Source: Mycobacterium sp. MBM
GTDB lineage: Bacteria; Actinomycetota; Actinomycetes; Mycobacteriales; Mycobacteriaceae
Assembly (NCBI GenBank): GCA_021648845.1
Contig: JAKJHY010000009.1
Span: 62,001-126,000, forward strand
Reading direction: 5' to 3'
DNA: 64,000 bases
Made by a program: the position numbers and the translations under genes. Position 1 is the first letter of the stretch, and each line of letters begins with the position of its first letter. Below are positions 27,792-36,394 of the stretch, in pieces. The notes beneath the pieces were generated by a model. That model saw nothing but the letters and a program-made list of their open reading frames with translations, did no database searches and was not told where the DNA came from.

Positions 27792-28982
27792 TCAGCGCTG
27801 TGCGTGCCGATAGGCGGTGACGACGGCTGCGCCGCCGAGCCCGATGTTGTGTTGCAGCGCGGCGGTCACGTTGTCCACCTGACGCTTGTCCGCGGTGCCG
27901 CGCAGCTGCCAGGTCAGTTCGGCGCACTGGGCCAGACCTGTCGCACCGAGCGGATGACCCTTCGAGATCAAGCCACCGGACGGGTTGACGACCCAGCGGC
28001 CGCCGTAGGTGGTGTCGCCGTTGTCGATGAGCTTTGCCGCCTCGCCTTCGGCGCAGAGGCCCAGGGCTTCATACAGCAGTAGCTCGTTGGCGGAAAAGCA
28101 GTCGTGCAACTCGATGACCTGGAAATCCTCGGGCCCGAGCCCGGACTGGTCGTAGACCTGTTGCGCGGCAGCGACATTCATATGGTATCCGATGAGCGCC
28201 TTGCAGCTTCCGTCGAAGCTGTTCTCGAAGTCGGTGGTCATCGCCTGACCGACGATCTCCACGGCCTGGTCGGCCAATCCATGCTTGTCGACGAAGTCCT
28301 CACTGGCCAGGATCGCAGCCCCGGACCCGTCAGATGTCGGCGAGCACTGCAGTTTGGTCAGCGGGTCGTAGATCATCCGCGACGCCAGGATGTCATCCAG
28401 ACTGTATTCGTCCTGGAACTGCGCATACGGATTGTTGACCGAGTGTTTGTGGTTCTTGTATCCGATCTTTGCGAAATGTTCTGCGGTCGAACCGTATTGC
28501 TGCATGTGCTCGCGTCCCGCGGCGCCGAACATCCAGGGTGCCGGCGGAAAGAGCACCTCGGATATCTCGGCCAATGCGAGGAAGTGCTTGGCCATCGGCT
28601 GTTCGCGATCGTCGTAGGTCGACCCGAGCGATCCGGGCTGCATCTTCTCGAACCCGAGAGCCAACGCACACTCCGCGAGTCCGCTGCGAACCGCGCGCGC
28701 CGCCAGGTAGAGCGCGGTGGAGCCGGTGGAACAGTTGTTGTTCACGTTGACAATCGGAATGCCGGTCAGCCCCAGCTCGTAGACCGCCCGCTGCCCCGAG
28801 GTGGACTCGCCGTACACGTAACCGACGTAGGCCTCCTGGATCTCGCGGTAGTCGATGCCGGCATCGGCCAGCGCCTTGGTGCCCGATTCGCGGGCCATGT
28901 CGGGGTAGTCCCAACCCTCGATCGCGCCGGGTTTCTCGAACTTCGTCATCCCGACACCGATGACATAGGTCTTTCTGGGCAT
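27792..28982 (-). CDS. ltp1: Thiolase-fold lipid-transfer protein Ltp1
   Basis: SCP-x/thiolase-family enzyme, 396 residues from ATG 28982 ([15 protein letters not shown]); an in-frame GTG three codons upstream is weaker. The nucleophile cysteine is Cys84 in [12 protein letters not shown]. Other active-site motifs are [20 protein letters not shown] and [13 protein letters not shown]. In the family these proteins do thiolytic or retro-aldol cleavage of acyl-CoA. Ltp2-type aldolases need a DUF35 partner, and none is encoded here, so thiolysis is more likely. It is first in the operon with a palindrome upstream. It matches Rv2790c by position. Confidence 0.9.
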   Translation of the reverse strand: MPRKTYVIGVGMTKFEKPGAIEGWDYPDMARESGTKALADAGIDYREIQEAYVGYVYGESTSGQRAVYELGLTGIPIVNVNNNCSTGSTALYLAARAVRSGLAECALALGFEKMQPGSLGSTYDDREQPMAKHFLALAEISEVLFPPAPWMFGAAGREHMQQYGSTAEHFAKIGYKNHKHSVNNPYAQFQDEYSLDDILASRMIYDPLTKLQCSPTSDGSGAAILASEDFVDKHGLADQAVEIVGQAMTTDFENSFDGSCKALIGYHMNVAAAQQVYDQSGLGPEDFQVIELHDCFSANELLLYEALGLCAEGEAAKLIDNGDTTYGGRWVVNPSGGLISKGHPLGATGLAQCAELTWQLRGTADKRQVDNVTAALQHNIGLGGAAVVTAYRHAQR

Positions 28983-29010
28983 GATTCTCACTTTCTCTCC
29001 GATACCTAAA

Positions 29011-29028
29011 ACATACCGTCCGGTTTGT
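29011..29028. promoter_or_regulatory. Palindrome upstream of ltp1, candidate TetR operator
   Basis: ACATACCGTCCGGTTTGT: arms ACATACCG and CGGTTTGT match at 7 of 8 positions around TC. It sits 29-46 nt before the ltp1 ATG, in a region AT-rich for this genome (GATACCTAAAACATACC). The size and symmetry are those of TetR-family operators that control mycobacterial lipid operons. The cognate regulator is not identified. Confidence 0.55.
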
Positions 29029-29045
29029 ATCTAAGCAAGAGCGGA

Positions 29046-31658
29046 TCAGATGGGTGTCCCCATCGTGAGATGGTTGCCGTCCAAAGAGGATTCGATCGTG
29101 CCGGTCATGGACAGCTGGTTGGCGATCGTGACGTTGCTCGCCCGCAGATAGCCGCGGTCGCTTCCGTCAGCGCCACTGACGGCGATGTTCGCGGTGTAGG
29201 TGATGTTGGTCAGGCTCGGATTGTTGGTGGTCGTTTCCGTTCCGTTGAGGATCATCCCCGCCTCGTCCTCGAAGTCGACGTAGGTGACCGTCGTCGTGGT
29301 GATATTGCCGACCTTGGTGGTGGTGACCTCGGCCCGTCCGCCCACCCGACCCTCGCGTGCCGGCTCCAGTGGCGTCGCCTTGGGGACCACAGTCGCCAGC
29401 GCCGGAGCCCACGACGAGGTATCGGGTGTCGCGTTGCCCGCGGGCATGGTGCCGCCGTCGATGTTTCGTAACTCGGCCACGACCAGCCGCGTGTCGGTCG
29501 GGTCGGTGGTGCTACGTTCCCAGAACGCGACGCTGGTCCCGTCGGGGCTCCAGTTCGCCACGGGCACAGAGTTGTACGCACCGGTCGGATCGCCGAGGAA
29601 CAGGCCGTTCTCCCGATTCAACTCGTCCCCGCGCGACACCACCCAGGCCTCGTTGAGCGTGCCCTTCTTCGCCTGGAATGTCGGGAAGACGACATAGGCC
29701 GGGACGAAGGTGGGCCGCACGATCTGCGACATCGGCGTCAGATAGTCCTTGGTGCGCGAGCTCCCCACGGCGAGCCATTCGCCGTTGGGCGACATGTCCA
29801 CCGATTCGTCATAGTCGAGGTTGGCGGTCAGTCGGGACACCTGACCGGTGCGCAGATCCACCAGCACGTTATCGGCATTGCCGGCCTCGTACTTGCCGGA
29901 GAAGTCGGTGACGATGACACCCGAGCCGTCCTGGGTGAAATTCTTCAGCTCACCCCCGACATACACCGCCCGCGCGTCCACGACGTCATATCCCGTTTCG
30001 GTGCGCTGGAGCGTACCGACCGAAGCGACCAGTTGGGTGGCCGGTCCGGCCGCCAGCAGCTGGGTGAAGCCGACGTGCTCGCCGTCGGGCGCGACTCTGA
30101 GCTCACGCTGCTTCTGTACCACGGTCACGCCCGGCGCGACCGCGGTCGGCACGTTGATCTTCAACAGCGCCGAGCCGACGCCGCAGGAACTGACCCCGCC
30201 GGCACATTCCAGGATGTAGTGCTCCGCGGTCTCCCCGCCGGTGTCCGACTGTGTGCCCGCGCTCAACAGCACCCGATTGCCGTCGTCGAACACAAACGGC
30301 TTGGACAAGTTGACCGTGACGTCCGGGGCCAGTCCCAGGGTGAGGCAGGCCAGGCCCGTGCCGTCCAGATTGACGCGGTAGATCTCCGACCGGGTAGCGC
30401 CCTGTGGCGTGGCACGGAAGACCAGACCCGTTCCGTCCGCGGTGAAGACGGCATTCTGCGGCTGGATCAGATCCTCGGGTAGCGGCACGATGAAGCGTTC
30501 ACCACTGGGCAGAATGCTCTCGACGTGCAATGAGATGCCTGCCCGGGGATTGCCGTGGTCACGTCTGACCAGGTCACGCAGACTGAAGATATTGTCGGTG
30601 ACCCGCACCGTGAACGTGTCCGTGCCGCCGGCCTGCGCGAAATCCAGATCCGGTGTGTAGGTGAAGGTCCCGGTGGCCTGGTCGATGGTGACGGTGCCGT
30701 GCTGCGGACCCTTGACGACCTTGTAGAAGATGCGATCGCCTTCGGGGTCCACCGCGCCGATCTGACCGGTGACCACCCCGTAGGCGCCCTGCACGGTGGT
30801 GGGATCATCGCGGAACTCCGGCGACTGATTGAAGAACGACCGGCGCACCCACTCCAGAAGTGCTGCCACGAAGGGAGGTTCGGCCGGCACGCCGGCGGGC
30901 TGGGTGTCCAGCAACGGGCTGTCCACAGACGCGGCCACGGCAAACGCGGTCGGCCGCCCGGCACCCGACTCGACCTCGGGGGCCCCGACGGCGGCAGGGT
31001 CCTCGCGGTGAACGCTCTGCACGGGGTACTCCACGCGCACCGGTGTCACGGGGATGGTCGGCAGAGTGGTGAGTTCGGACGCGGGCTGCTGTGGCGGCGC
31101 GGCAACGCCACCGGCGGCGAGTTCCGTGGCGCTCTCGGCGAGCGCCGGTTCACGATCCGAACGGCCTGCGCCGGCCGCGTCGGGGTCGGCGTCCGGCGAA
31201 CCGAACGGACCTCGGCTCGCGTCGTCGGTGTGGTCGCTGTCGGTATCGGCGGCGTCTTCGATGTCGGTGTCGTCGTCGATGTCACCGGCGTCGTCGATGT
31301 CACCGGCTTCGTCGATGTCACCGGCGTCGTCGATGTCACCGGCTTCGTCGATGTCACCGGCGTCGTCGTTGTCACCGCTGTCGGTGTCGTCGCTGTCGGT
31401 GTCGTCGCTGTCGGTGGGTGCGTCCGGGCTGCCAGTTCCCGCTTTCGACGACGGCGAGCTACTCGAGGTGTCGGTGTCGGTATCCAGCGAGTCGGCATAC
31501 GCCAGACCGCCAGCCGGCCCGAACGCGAGCACAGCGGCCGCCGCCAGCGTCACCGACCCGTACTTGCCGGCATGTGCCGCCCGGTCCACCCAGGGCGCCA
31601 GGCCGGGCTCCGTGTGGGCGACGGGATCGGCGGAGCCGGCTTCAGAACCTTTGAACAC
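29046..31658 (-). CDS. Large secreted protein: Asp-rich repeats, Ig/VCBS-like domain, TolB-like propeller
   Basis: 870 residues from GTG 31658, with GGAGG 8 nt upstream (the reading from 31712 lacks one). A hydrophobic export helix lies near residues 35-55 (SVTLAAAAVLAFGPAGGLAYA). Then comes an acidic stretch about 60-160 with hexapeptide repeats GDIDDA/GDIDEA, and a Pro/Ala linker. A VCBS/cadherin-like module follows near 280-350 (IGAVDPEGDRIFYKVVKGPQ, TGTFTYTPDLDF). The rest has TolB/WD40-type blades (DGTGLVFRATPQG, DMSPNGEWLAVGSSRTK, NWSPDGTSVAFWERS). It is probably a surface-exposed binding protein. Function unknown. No catalytic motif was recognised. Confidence 0.8.
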   Translation of the reverse strand: MFKGSEAGSADPVAHTEPGLAPWVDRAAHAGKYGSVTLAAAAVLAFGPAGGLAYADSLDTDTDTSSSSPSSKAGTGSPDAPTDSDDTDSDDTDSGDNDDAGDIDEAGDIDDAGDIDEAGDIDDAGDIDDDTDIEDAADTDSDHTDDASRGPFGSPDADPDAAGAGRSDREPALAESATELAAGGVAAPPQQPASELTTLPTIPVTPVRVEYPVQSVHREDPAAVGAPEVESGAGRPTAFAVAASVDSPLLDTQPAGVPAEPPFVAALLEWVRRSFFNQSPEFRDDPTTVQGAYGVVTGQIGAVDPEGDRIFYKVVKGPQHGTVTIDQATGTFTYTPDLDFAQAGGTDTFTVRVTDNIFSLRDLVRRDHGNPRAGISLHVESILPSGERFIVPLPEDLIQPQNAVFTADGTGLVFRATPQGATRSEIYRVNLDGTGLACLTLGLAPDVTVNLSKPFVFDDGNRVLLSAGTQSDTGGETAEHYILECAGGVSSCGVGSALLKINVPTAVAPGVTVVQKQRELRVAPDGEHVGFTQLLAAGPATQLVASVGTLQRTETGYDVVDARAVYVGGELKNFTQDGSGVIVTDFSGKYEAGNADNVLVDLRTGQVSRLTANLDYDESVDMSPNGEWLAVGSSRTKDYLTPMSQIVRPTFVPAYVVFPTFQAKKGTLNEAWVVSRGDELNRENGLFLGDPTGAYNSVPVANWSPDGTSVAFWERSTTDPTDTRLVVAELRNIDGGTMPAGNATPDTSSWAPALATVVPKATPLEPAREGRVGGRAEVTTTKVGNITTTTVTYVDFEDEAGMILNGTETTTNNPSLTNITYTANIAVSGADGSDRGYLRASNVTIANQLSMTGTIESSLDGNHLTMGTPI
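31272..31380 (-). repeat. 18-bp tandem repeats encoding GDIDDA/GDIDEA
   Basis: Five copies of GATGTCACCGGC (plus strand) recur every 18 bp from 31278. Alternating GCG and GCT third units give a 36-bp higher-order period (DDA then DEA). The repeats keep the reading frame of the secreted protein and end in degenerate GDND/DTDS copies. Length variation between strains would be expected. Confidence 0.85.
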
Positions 31659-31684
31659 GAGAAGACCTCCAGGTAGACACGAGT

Positions 31685-31703
31685 GGAATGTTACATACAT
31701 TCC
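31685..31703. promoter_or_regulatory. Perfect inverted repeat with TACATACA core
   Basis: GGAATGTTACATACATTCC: arms GGAATGT and ACATTCC are exact reverse complements around TACAT. It lies 27-45 nt upstream of the GTG of the large secreted protein gene. It contains TACATACA (31692-31699), the octamer also found upstream of the aldehyde dehydrogenase and the PE-PPE hydrolase genes. Confidence 0.55.
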
Positions 31704-31877
31704 GATACGCATGTTTCATCTCGGAGGTTACTGAGCGGCGACGCGCTCCGCAAGGAATTTGCACAACTGGCAATTGGATTGAGCGGTTCAGAAATCGATA
31801 TTGCGCACAGCATTTCAGCGGGTGTGAGAGCCACCGCCCGCTGCCCCCGTTCGCCGGTCAGCCGTTGCGAGTCCGCC

Positions 31878-33401
31878 TTACCGCCAGAGCCTGCGCGCGA
31901 GATCACGACCCCCAATGAGCCTGCCGATGCGACGCACGATCGCCCCTCGCAGCGGCCCGTACGGATACCACGTCAACTCCGTGCGCAGCGGCGCCCGGTT
32001 CACCACCACCGCCTGTGGACGGCAGTACTTGTAGATCGCGTGACGCCCGTTGCGGGCGCCGATACCCGATTCGCCACGACCTCCCTGCGGCAGCGCCAGC
32101 GTGAACAGATTGGCGAACACGTCGTTGATGTTGACCGCACCCACGTCGAGCTGGCACGCCATTCGTCGCGCGCGTGCCACATCGGCAGAAAAGATGGTCG
32201 CCGACAGTCCGTAGCGACAGTCGTTGGCCAGGTCGATCGCCTCGGCGTCGGCGCCGAACCCCATCACCGCGAGCACCGGACCGAATGTCTCGTCCCGCAT
32301 GCAGCGCATCGAATGGTCCACGCCGACAAGGACTGTCGGCGGATAAATGCCTGATCGTGTGTCCAGCGCGGCTACACCGGGACCGCCGGTCACGGCGCGC
32401 GCACCCTTACCGAGCGCATCGTCAACCTGTGCACAGACGATTCGATACTGTTCGCGGGTAATCAGCGGGCCAACGTCAACCTGGTAGGACTGGCGATCGA
32501 CCCCGGCGCGCAGGGCTCGAACCTTGTCGGTGACCAGGGTGACGAAACGGTCGATCACGTCGGCATGGACGTATACGCGCTCGACGGACGTACACATCTG
32601 ACCGGCATTGGCCATCGCACCCCACACGGCGGCATTGGCCGCCCGTTCGAGGTCGGCATCGTCGAGAACAATCAAGGCGTCCTTGCCGCCGAGTTCCAGA
32701 CCGCACGGAATGAGCCGCTCCGCCGCGCGCCGGGCCACCGCACGGCCGGTGGCCGAGGATCCGGTGAACTGGACGTAGTCGACGTTGTCAACGAGGGCCG
32801 CCCCGACCTCAGCACCGCCGCTGCACACCGAGAGCACCGGCGGCGCACCGATCTCCGACCAACCCCGCACCGCCCGGGAGACCGTAGCCGGTGTCACTTC
32901 CGACGGTTTGATAGCCACCGTCGCGCCGGCGAGCAATGCGGGCACCGCGTCGAGCAGGGATAGTCCGAGCGGAAAGTTCCAGGGCGTGATGATGCCCACG
33001 ACCGGATAAGGCTGCCAGTTCAGCAGCTGAGACTTTCCCAGCGCCAGCAGCCCATGCCTGGCCACCCGCGCGGTGCGCAGCTGACCCGGCGCCAGGCGCC
33101 CGTAGTAATTGATCGCGTCGACGACGTAGGGAATCTCGAGATTAGCTTCGGCCCAGGGCTTTCCGGTTTCGCCCTGCAGCGACCCGGCGAGTTCCGTTGC
33201 ATGGTCGAGAAGCCAGTCTCGATACCGGCACAGCCACCGCGCTCGCTGCGCCGGCGGCAGAGCCGCCCATTGCGGGGCCGCTGCGCGCAGGGCGGTAACC
33301 GTGTCGAGGACAGCCTCGGCCGTCATCTCGTCCGCCGGTTCCACACGCCCCGTCTCCGGTGCCCCGATTGCCAGCGGCGCATCCGTACCGTGTGATCCCA
33401 C
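31878..33401 (-). CDS. Aldehyde dehydrogenase (succinate-semialdehyde type)
   Basis: NAD(P)-dependent oxidation of an aldehyde to acid. It has 507 residues from GTG 33401; earlier starts run into the TetR gene. Motifs in order are the cofactor segment VVGIITPWNFPLGLSL (near 155), VQFTGSSATGRAVA (near 230), the general base Glu in LELGGKDALIVLDDAD, and the nucleophile Cys in NAGQMCTSVERVYV (near 290). The last 35 residues (TWYPYGPLRGAIVRRIGRLI...) are basic and amphipathic and may bind membrane. It follows the TetR gene on the same strand by 73 bp with a palindrome in between, so TetR control is likely. Substrate unknown. Confidence 0.9.
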   Translation of the reverse strand: MGSHGTDAPLAIGAPETGRVEPADEMTAEAVLDTVTALRAAAPQWAALPPAQRARWLCRYRDWLLDHATELAGSLQGETGKPWAEANLEIPYVVDAINYYGRLAPGQLRTARVARHGLLALGKSQLLNWQPYPVVGIITPWNFPLGLSLLDAVPALLAGATVAIKPSEVTPATVSRAVRGWSEIGAPPVLSVCSGGAEVGAALVDNVDYVQFTGSSATGRAVARRAAERLIPCGLELGGKDALIVLDDADLERAANAAVWGAMANAGQMCTSVERVYVHADVIDRFVTLVTDKVRALRAGVDRQSYQVDVGPLITREQYRIVCAQVDDALGKGARAVTGGPGVAALDTRSGIYPPTVLVGVDHSMRCMRDETFGPVLAVMGFGADAEAIDLANDCRYGLSATIFSADVARARRMACQLDVGAVNINDVFANLFTLALPQGGRGESGIGARNGRHAIYKYCRPQAVVVNRAPLRTELTWYPYGPLRGAIVRRIGRLIGGRDLARRLWR

Positions 33402-33459
33402 TGCGCCACCCTTCCATCCGCAGGGCCTGCGCCCGCGCTCCAGGAAAGATACCAACCAT

Positions 33460-33475
33460 GTTGTATGTAAACAAC
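33460..33475. promoter_or_regulatory. Inverted repeat with TGTATGTA between tetR and aldehyde dehydrogenase
   Basis: GTTGT-ATGTAA-ACAAC, arms exact. It overlaps the TetR stop codon and is 59-74 nt before the aldehyde dehydrogenase GTG. It contains TGTATGTA (33462-33469), the reverse complement of the octamer at 31692. Candidate operator for the adjacent TetR. Confidence 0.5.
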
Positions 33476-34113
33476 TAGGCGAGGACGTCGGTGGCGATGC
33501 GTCGGATGTTCTCGCAGGCGCGCTCCCACCGACGTCGGGCGCGACCGGCATCCTGGTCGAAGAAGCTTGCCACCAGGATGCCCCGCAGAGCATCCATCGC
33601 CGTGTACACCACGTTGCGAATGTCTCGCTGCATGGTCTCGTCGGGCACCAGCTGCGCGATCGCCGCGACCAGGGTGCTGTTCACAATCGGCTCCACGCGG
33701 TCGATTTCGCGGGCCAGAGTCGGATCCGTGCGGGCGGCCACCCACAACTCCAGCGTGGCCACGAACACGGGGCCCTGATGCTCTTCCCAGATGAAATCGA
33801 GGACGGCCGAGATCGGGTCGGGGTTGGTGCGTACCCGGCCCAGCTGCGTGATGGCACTCTGTGCCCGCTGCTGGGCAAGGTGCTCGATCGCCGCGACGAC
33901 CAGATCTTCTTTGGACCCGAAATGATGCACCTGGGCGCCCCGAGTGACTCCGGCAAGCTCGGCCACCCGCGCCGTGGTGGTGCCGGCATAACCGTGATCG
34001 ACCAGGCACTGCACAGTGGCATCCAGCAACCGTGTGCGCATGGCGGCGGTGCGCTCGGCCTGAGTCCGCCGGGTCTGTCCCCCACTACGCGAAGGCACAG
34101 TCGCCTCCCCCAT
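33475..34113 (-). CDS. TetR/AcrR-family regulator
   Basis: 212 residues from ATG 34113 (MGEATVPSRSGGQTRRTQ). The open frame continues to 34257 but would overlap the AraC gene end and give a non-typical leader. The N-terminal DNA-binding domain has RTRLLDATVQCLVDHGYAGT, TTARVAELAGVTRGAQVHHF and SKEDLV, a complete TetR signature. The C-terminal ligand domain (about 80-205) is helical with LWVAARTDPTLAREIDRVE. It is immediately upstream of the aldehyde dehydrogenase on the same strand. It probably binds the nearby TGTATGTA palindromes. Confidence 0.88.
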   Translation of the reverse strand: MGEATVPSRSGGQTRRTQAERTAAMRTRLLDATVQCLVDHGYAGTTTARVAELAGVTRGAQVHHFGSKEDLVVAAIEHLAQQRAQSAITQLGRVRTNPDPISAVLDFIWEEHQGPVFVATLELWVAARTDPTLAREIDRVEPIVNSTLVAAIAQLVPDETMQRDIRNVVYTAMDALRGILVASFFDQDAGRARRRWERACENIRRIATDVLA

Positions 34114-34253
34114 CCTGTCGTCCTGCGCCGGTGATGACGCCCCCGCAAGCTGACCGGCAGGTACACCCATGTCCGCGAGGTGCCGCCATTGTCCACCACG
34201 CAGCGACATCCGGAGCGACCCCACACGGTTTGACGCCGACATGTCCGCGAAGC

Positions 34254-35285
34254 TCACCGGTGGCGGTCACCGCGCGCACGACGCCGGAAGGCGCTGGGCG
34301 TCTCACCGGTCCAGCGGCTGAAGGCCCTGGTGAAGGCCGCGACCTCGGTGTATCCGAGTTGCTCCGCGGCGTCTTGCACCGCGAAGTCCGATGACAACAG
34401 CGTCGAGGCCACCTTCGCGCGTACCTCATCGACGAGCGCCCGGTAACTGGTGTTCTCGTCGGCGAGCCGCCGATGCAGCGTGCGCTCCGACACCCACAGT
34501 TCGGCGGCAAGAACTGCCATCGACGGCAGATTGCCGGGTTCGGCGCACAGCCGCTCGCGCACCGGTCCCGCCAGCCCGCGCCGCCACCGGCGGGCGGCCA
34601 TCAGCTCGTCGCACTGCCCGATGCACTCGGCGGCGGTGACCGCGTCCGCCGCGGGCATCGGCACGCCGAGTAGTTCACCCGGGATGTGCAGCGCCGCCTG
34701 GGCGGCCGATGAGTCCACCACCACCTCGATCCGCAGGCAGCCAAGGCGCTCCAGCGGAACCTCGATTCCGGGTAACTCCAAGCGCACCACCGCATCCGCG
34801 GCCAGCCGACCCACCAGCAACGGCGCCATGTTGATCAACGCATACATGTCCCGCTCGAGCACAAATGGGCGCACGTCCACGGGAAGGTGGTCATTCGCAA
34901 AGTAGATTGCGGCGCCGCCCGCCTCATCACGGCGGGTCAACCGCAGAGATGTCGACGACAACACCGCGTAACGACACGCGGTGTCGACAGCCTGGCCCAT
35001 CGTCGGACTGGCGAGAATGGCATAGCCGAGGACACCCATATCGGCGACGGTGTATCTGCGGCCCGCAGCTCTGGCCAGAGCGTGCGGATCCGCCACCACG
35101 CCCAAGATGTTGCGGACCAGCGCCAGTTCCTGGGCGGCATGCACCTCGCCGCCGCCCGCGTGGACGGCGGCGACCGACAACCCGGTCCCGTTCAGACACG
35201 CGGCCGGTTCGGCCCCCTGTAGGCGTGCCGCTTCGAGCAGGCGTCGGCATGTCGATATCGGTCTGGCGGTATCCCACTCGGGCAC
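34254..35285 (-). CDS. AraC-family regulator with Arabinose_bd-type N-terminal domain
   Basis: 343 residues. The N-terminal 200 residues match the domain seen in VirS/OruR/ArgR-like AraC regulators (TVADMGVLGYAILASPTMGQ). The C-terminal HTH pair has LAAELWVSERTLHRRLADE and AAEQLGYTEVAAFTRAFSRW followed by TGETPSAFRRR. The 5' end starts at ATG 35285 (MPEWDTARPIST). It lies between the TetR-ALDH pair and the PE-PPE hydrolase, all on the same strand. Mycobacterial relatives (for example VirS) control divergent monooxygenase or lipase operons. Targets here are unknown. Confidence 0.87.
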   Translation of the reverse strand: MPEWDTARPISTCRRLLEAARLQGAEPAACLNGTGLSVAAVHAGGGEVHAAQELALVRNILGVVADPHALARAAGRRYTVADMGVLGYAILASPTMGQAVDTACRYAVLSSTSLRLTRRDEAGGAAIYFANDHLPVDVRPFVLERDMYALINMAPLLVGRLAADAVVRLELPGIEVPLERLGCLRIEVVVDSSAAQAALHIPGELLGVPMPAADAVTAAECIGQCDELMAARRWRRGLAGPVRERLCAEPGNLPSMAVLAAELWVSERTLHRRLADENTSYRALVDEVRAKVASTLLSSDFAVQDAAEQLGYTEVAAFTRAFSRWTGETPSAFRRRARGDRHR

Positions 35286-35306
35286 GTCGAGGTGAACACT
35301 TCCCGT

Positions 35307-36329
35307 TCAGGTGCGGGCGGTCTTGGGTCCCTTGACCCCGGCGGTCTTCGGTCCCTTGACCCCGGCAATCCTCGTCCTCGGGACGCTGCGATCGGTACGC
35401 ACGCTGTGCAGACTCGTGGGTCCGTTAGCCCGAGCGGGCCGTTCGCCGCGGTAACCGGTATCGATGATCCGTCGCAGTGGTGCATCCAGTCGGTCGACCA
35501 ACCTGTCGGGTACGCCCAAAGTTCTCAGGGGTCGCGTCAGCGGCAGCTGGTCGGTCGGCACCAGGACGTGGGTGGTGGTGCCCCCGAGCGAATTGGTGTC
35601 GACCGTGACGACATTGCGCGGATCGGCCAGGTCGACGCCACTTTTGTTGGGGTGCTCGTAGATCACGCCCGCGGCGGCGTTCAGGACGGCAAGGATGTTG
35701 AGTGGATTGTCCGGGAAATCGGCATATCCGTCGTACTCGTGGACGATTTCGATCGTGTCGTAGGGCGTTTCGACGGGCGCCTTCGGGATCGTCGCGTCCA
35801 GAATCGGTATGTGAACGTGGGGAAGCTTCGCCAATAGGCCGCCGTCACTGTTCGTGGGATCGCCGATCGTGACGAACATGATGTTCTGCGTCGGATCGGC
35901 CTGCGCGAGCAGCGCGCTCTTCTCATAGTTGACCACCACGGCGCCTTGACTGATTCCCACCACCACGACGGGACCACTCGCCGCCGACAGCGCGGCGCCG
36001 AGATTCGCGACTCCGACCGATACCGACTGGTCCAGGGTCAAGTCTCCACGCAGCGGCCAGATGTCGGCGGGGTAGGCGACCCCGACCGGGTCGGGGTCAC
36101 TGATGATCCCCTGCTCGACCAGCTGGTGCATCATCTCCTCCGAGGGAGTGCCGTTGCCCGTTCCCCCGACGACGAGCGCCTCTCGGGCGTCGGGACCATA
36201 CGGCGCGTCGGCCCTCGCGACGCCACCGCCGGTGAGCGTAAGCGCCACCGCGGTCGAGGTGGCCACCGCAGCGGCCCACCGCTTACCTGGGAGGGTTCCG
36301 ACGCTCTTCCGCGGCGATGAATACGACAC
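35307..36329 (-). CDS. PE-PPE-domain (cutinase-like) secreted hydrolase
   Basis: 340 residues from GTG 36329, preceded by GGAGG 4 nt away. A basic N-terminus and a hydrophobic segment (about 20-40, WAAAVATSTAVALTLTGGG) form a signal peptide ending near ARADA. The PE-PPE domain (PF08237 type) spans about 50-280: VVGGTGNGTPSEEMM, nucleophile elbow GISQGAVVV (Ser near 130), and HVHIPILDATIPKAPVETPY. No PE or PPE leader is present. The C-terminus is Arg-rich with two copies of AGVKGPKT. The family includes esterases and lipases. Possibly co-regulated with 31658 and 33401 by the TACATACA site upstream. Confidence 0.85.
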   Translation of the reverse strand: MSYSSPRKSVGTLPGKRWAAAVATSTAVALTLTGGGVARADAPYGPDAREALVVGGTGNGTPSEEMMHQLVEQGIISDPDPVGVAYPADIWPLRGDLTLDQSVSVGVANLGAALSAASGPVVVVGISQGAVVVNYEKSALLAQADPTQNIMFVTIGDPTNSDGGLLAKLPHVHIPILDATIPKAPVETPYDTIEIVHEYDGYADFPDNPLNILAVLNAAAGVIYEHPNKSGVDLADPRNVVTVDTNSLGGTTTHVLVPTDQLPLTRPLRTLGVPDRLVDRLDAPLRRIIDTGYRGERPARANGPTSLHSVRTDRSVPRTRIAGVKGPKTAGVKGPKTART

Positions 36330-36349
36330 AGCACCTCCACATACGAGAT

Positions 36350-36367
36350 ATACAAACATTCTTGTAT
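36350..36367. promoter_or_regulatory. Inverted repeat with TGTATGTA upstream of PE-PPE hydrolase
   Basis: ATACAAACATTCTTGTAT: exact 6-bp arms ATACAA/TTGTAT around ACATTC, 21-38 nt before the GTG start. TGTATGTA is at 36363-36370. A second small palindrome, CACAT-TCGC-ATGTG, lies at 36381-36394. Third member of the shared-octamer set. Confidence 0.5.
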
Positions 36368-36394
36368 GTATCTAATTCCACACATTCGCATGTG

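Noticed and set aside
33402..33593. Longer aldehyde dehydrogenase start inside the tetR gene
   Set aside because: It would translate the operator-like palindrome and tetR end. The family N-terminus fits GTG 33401.
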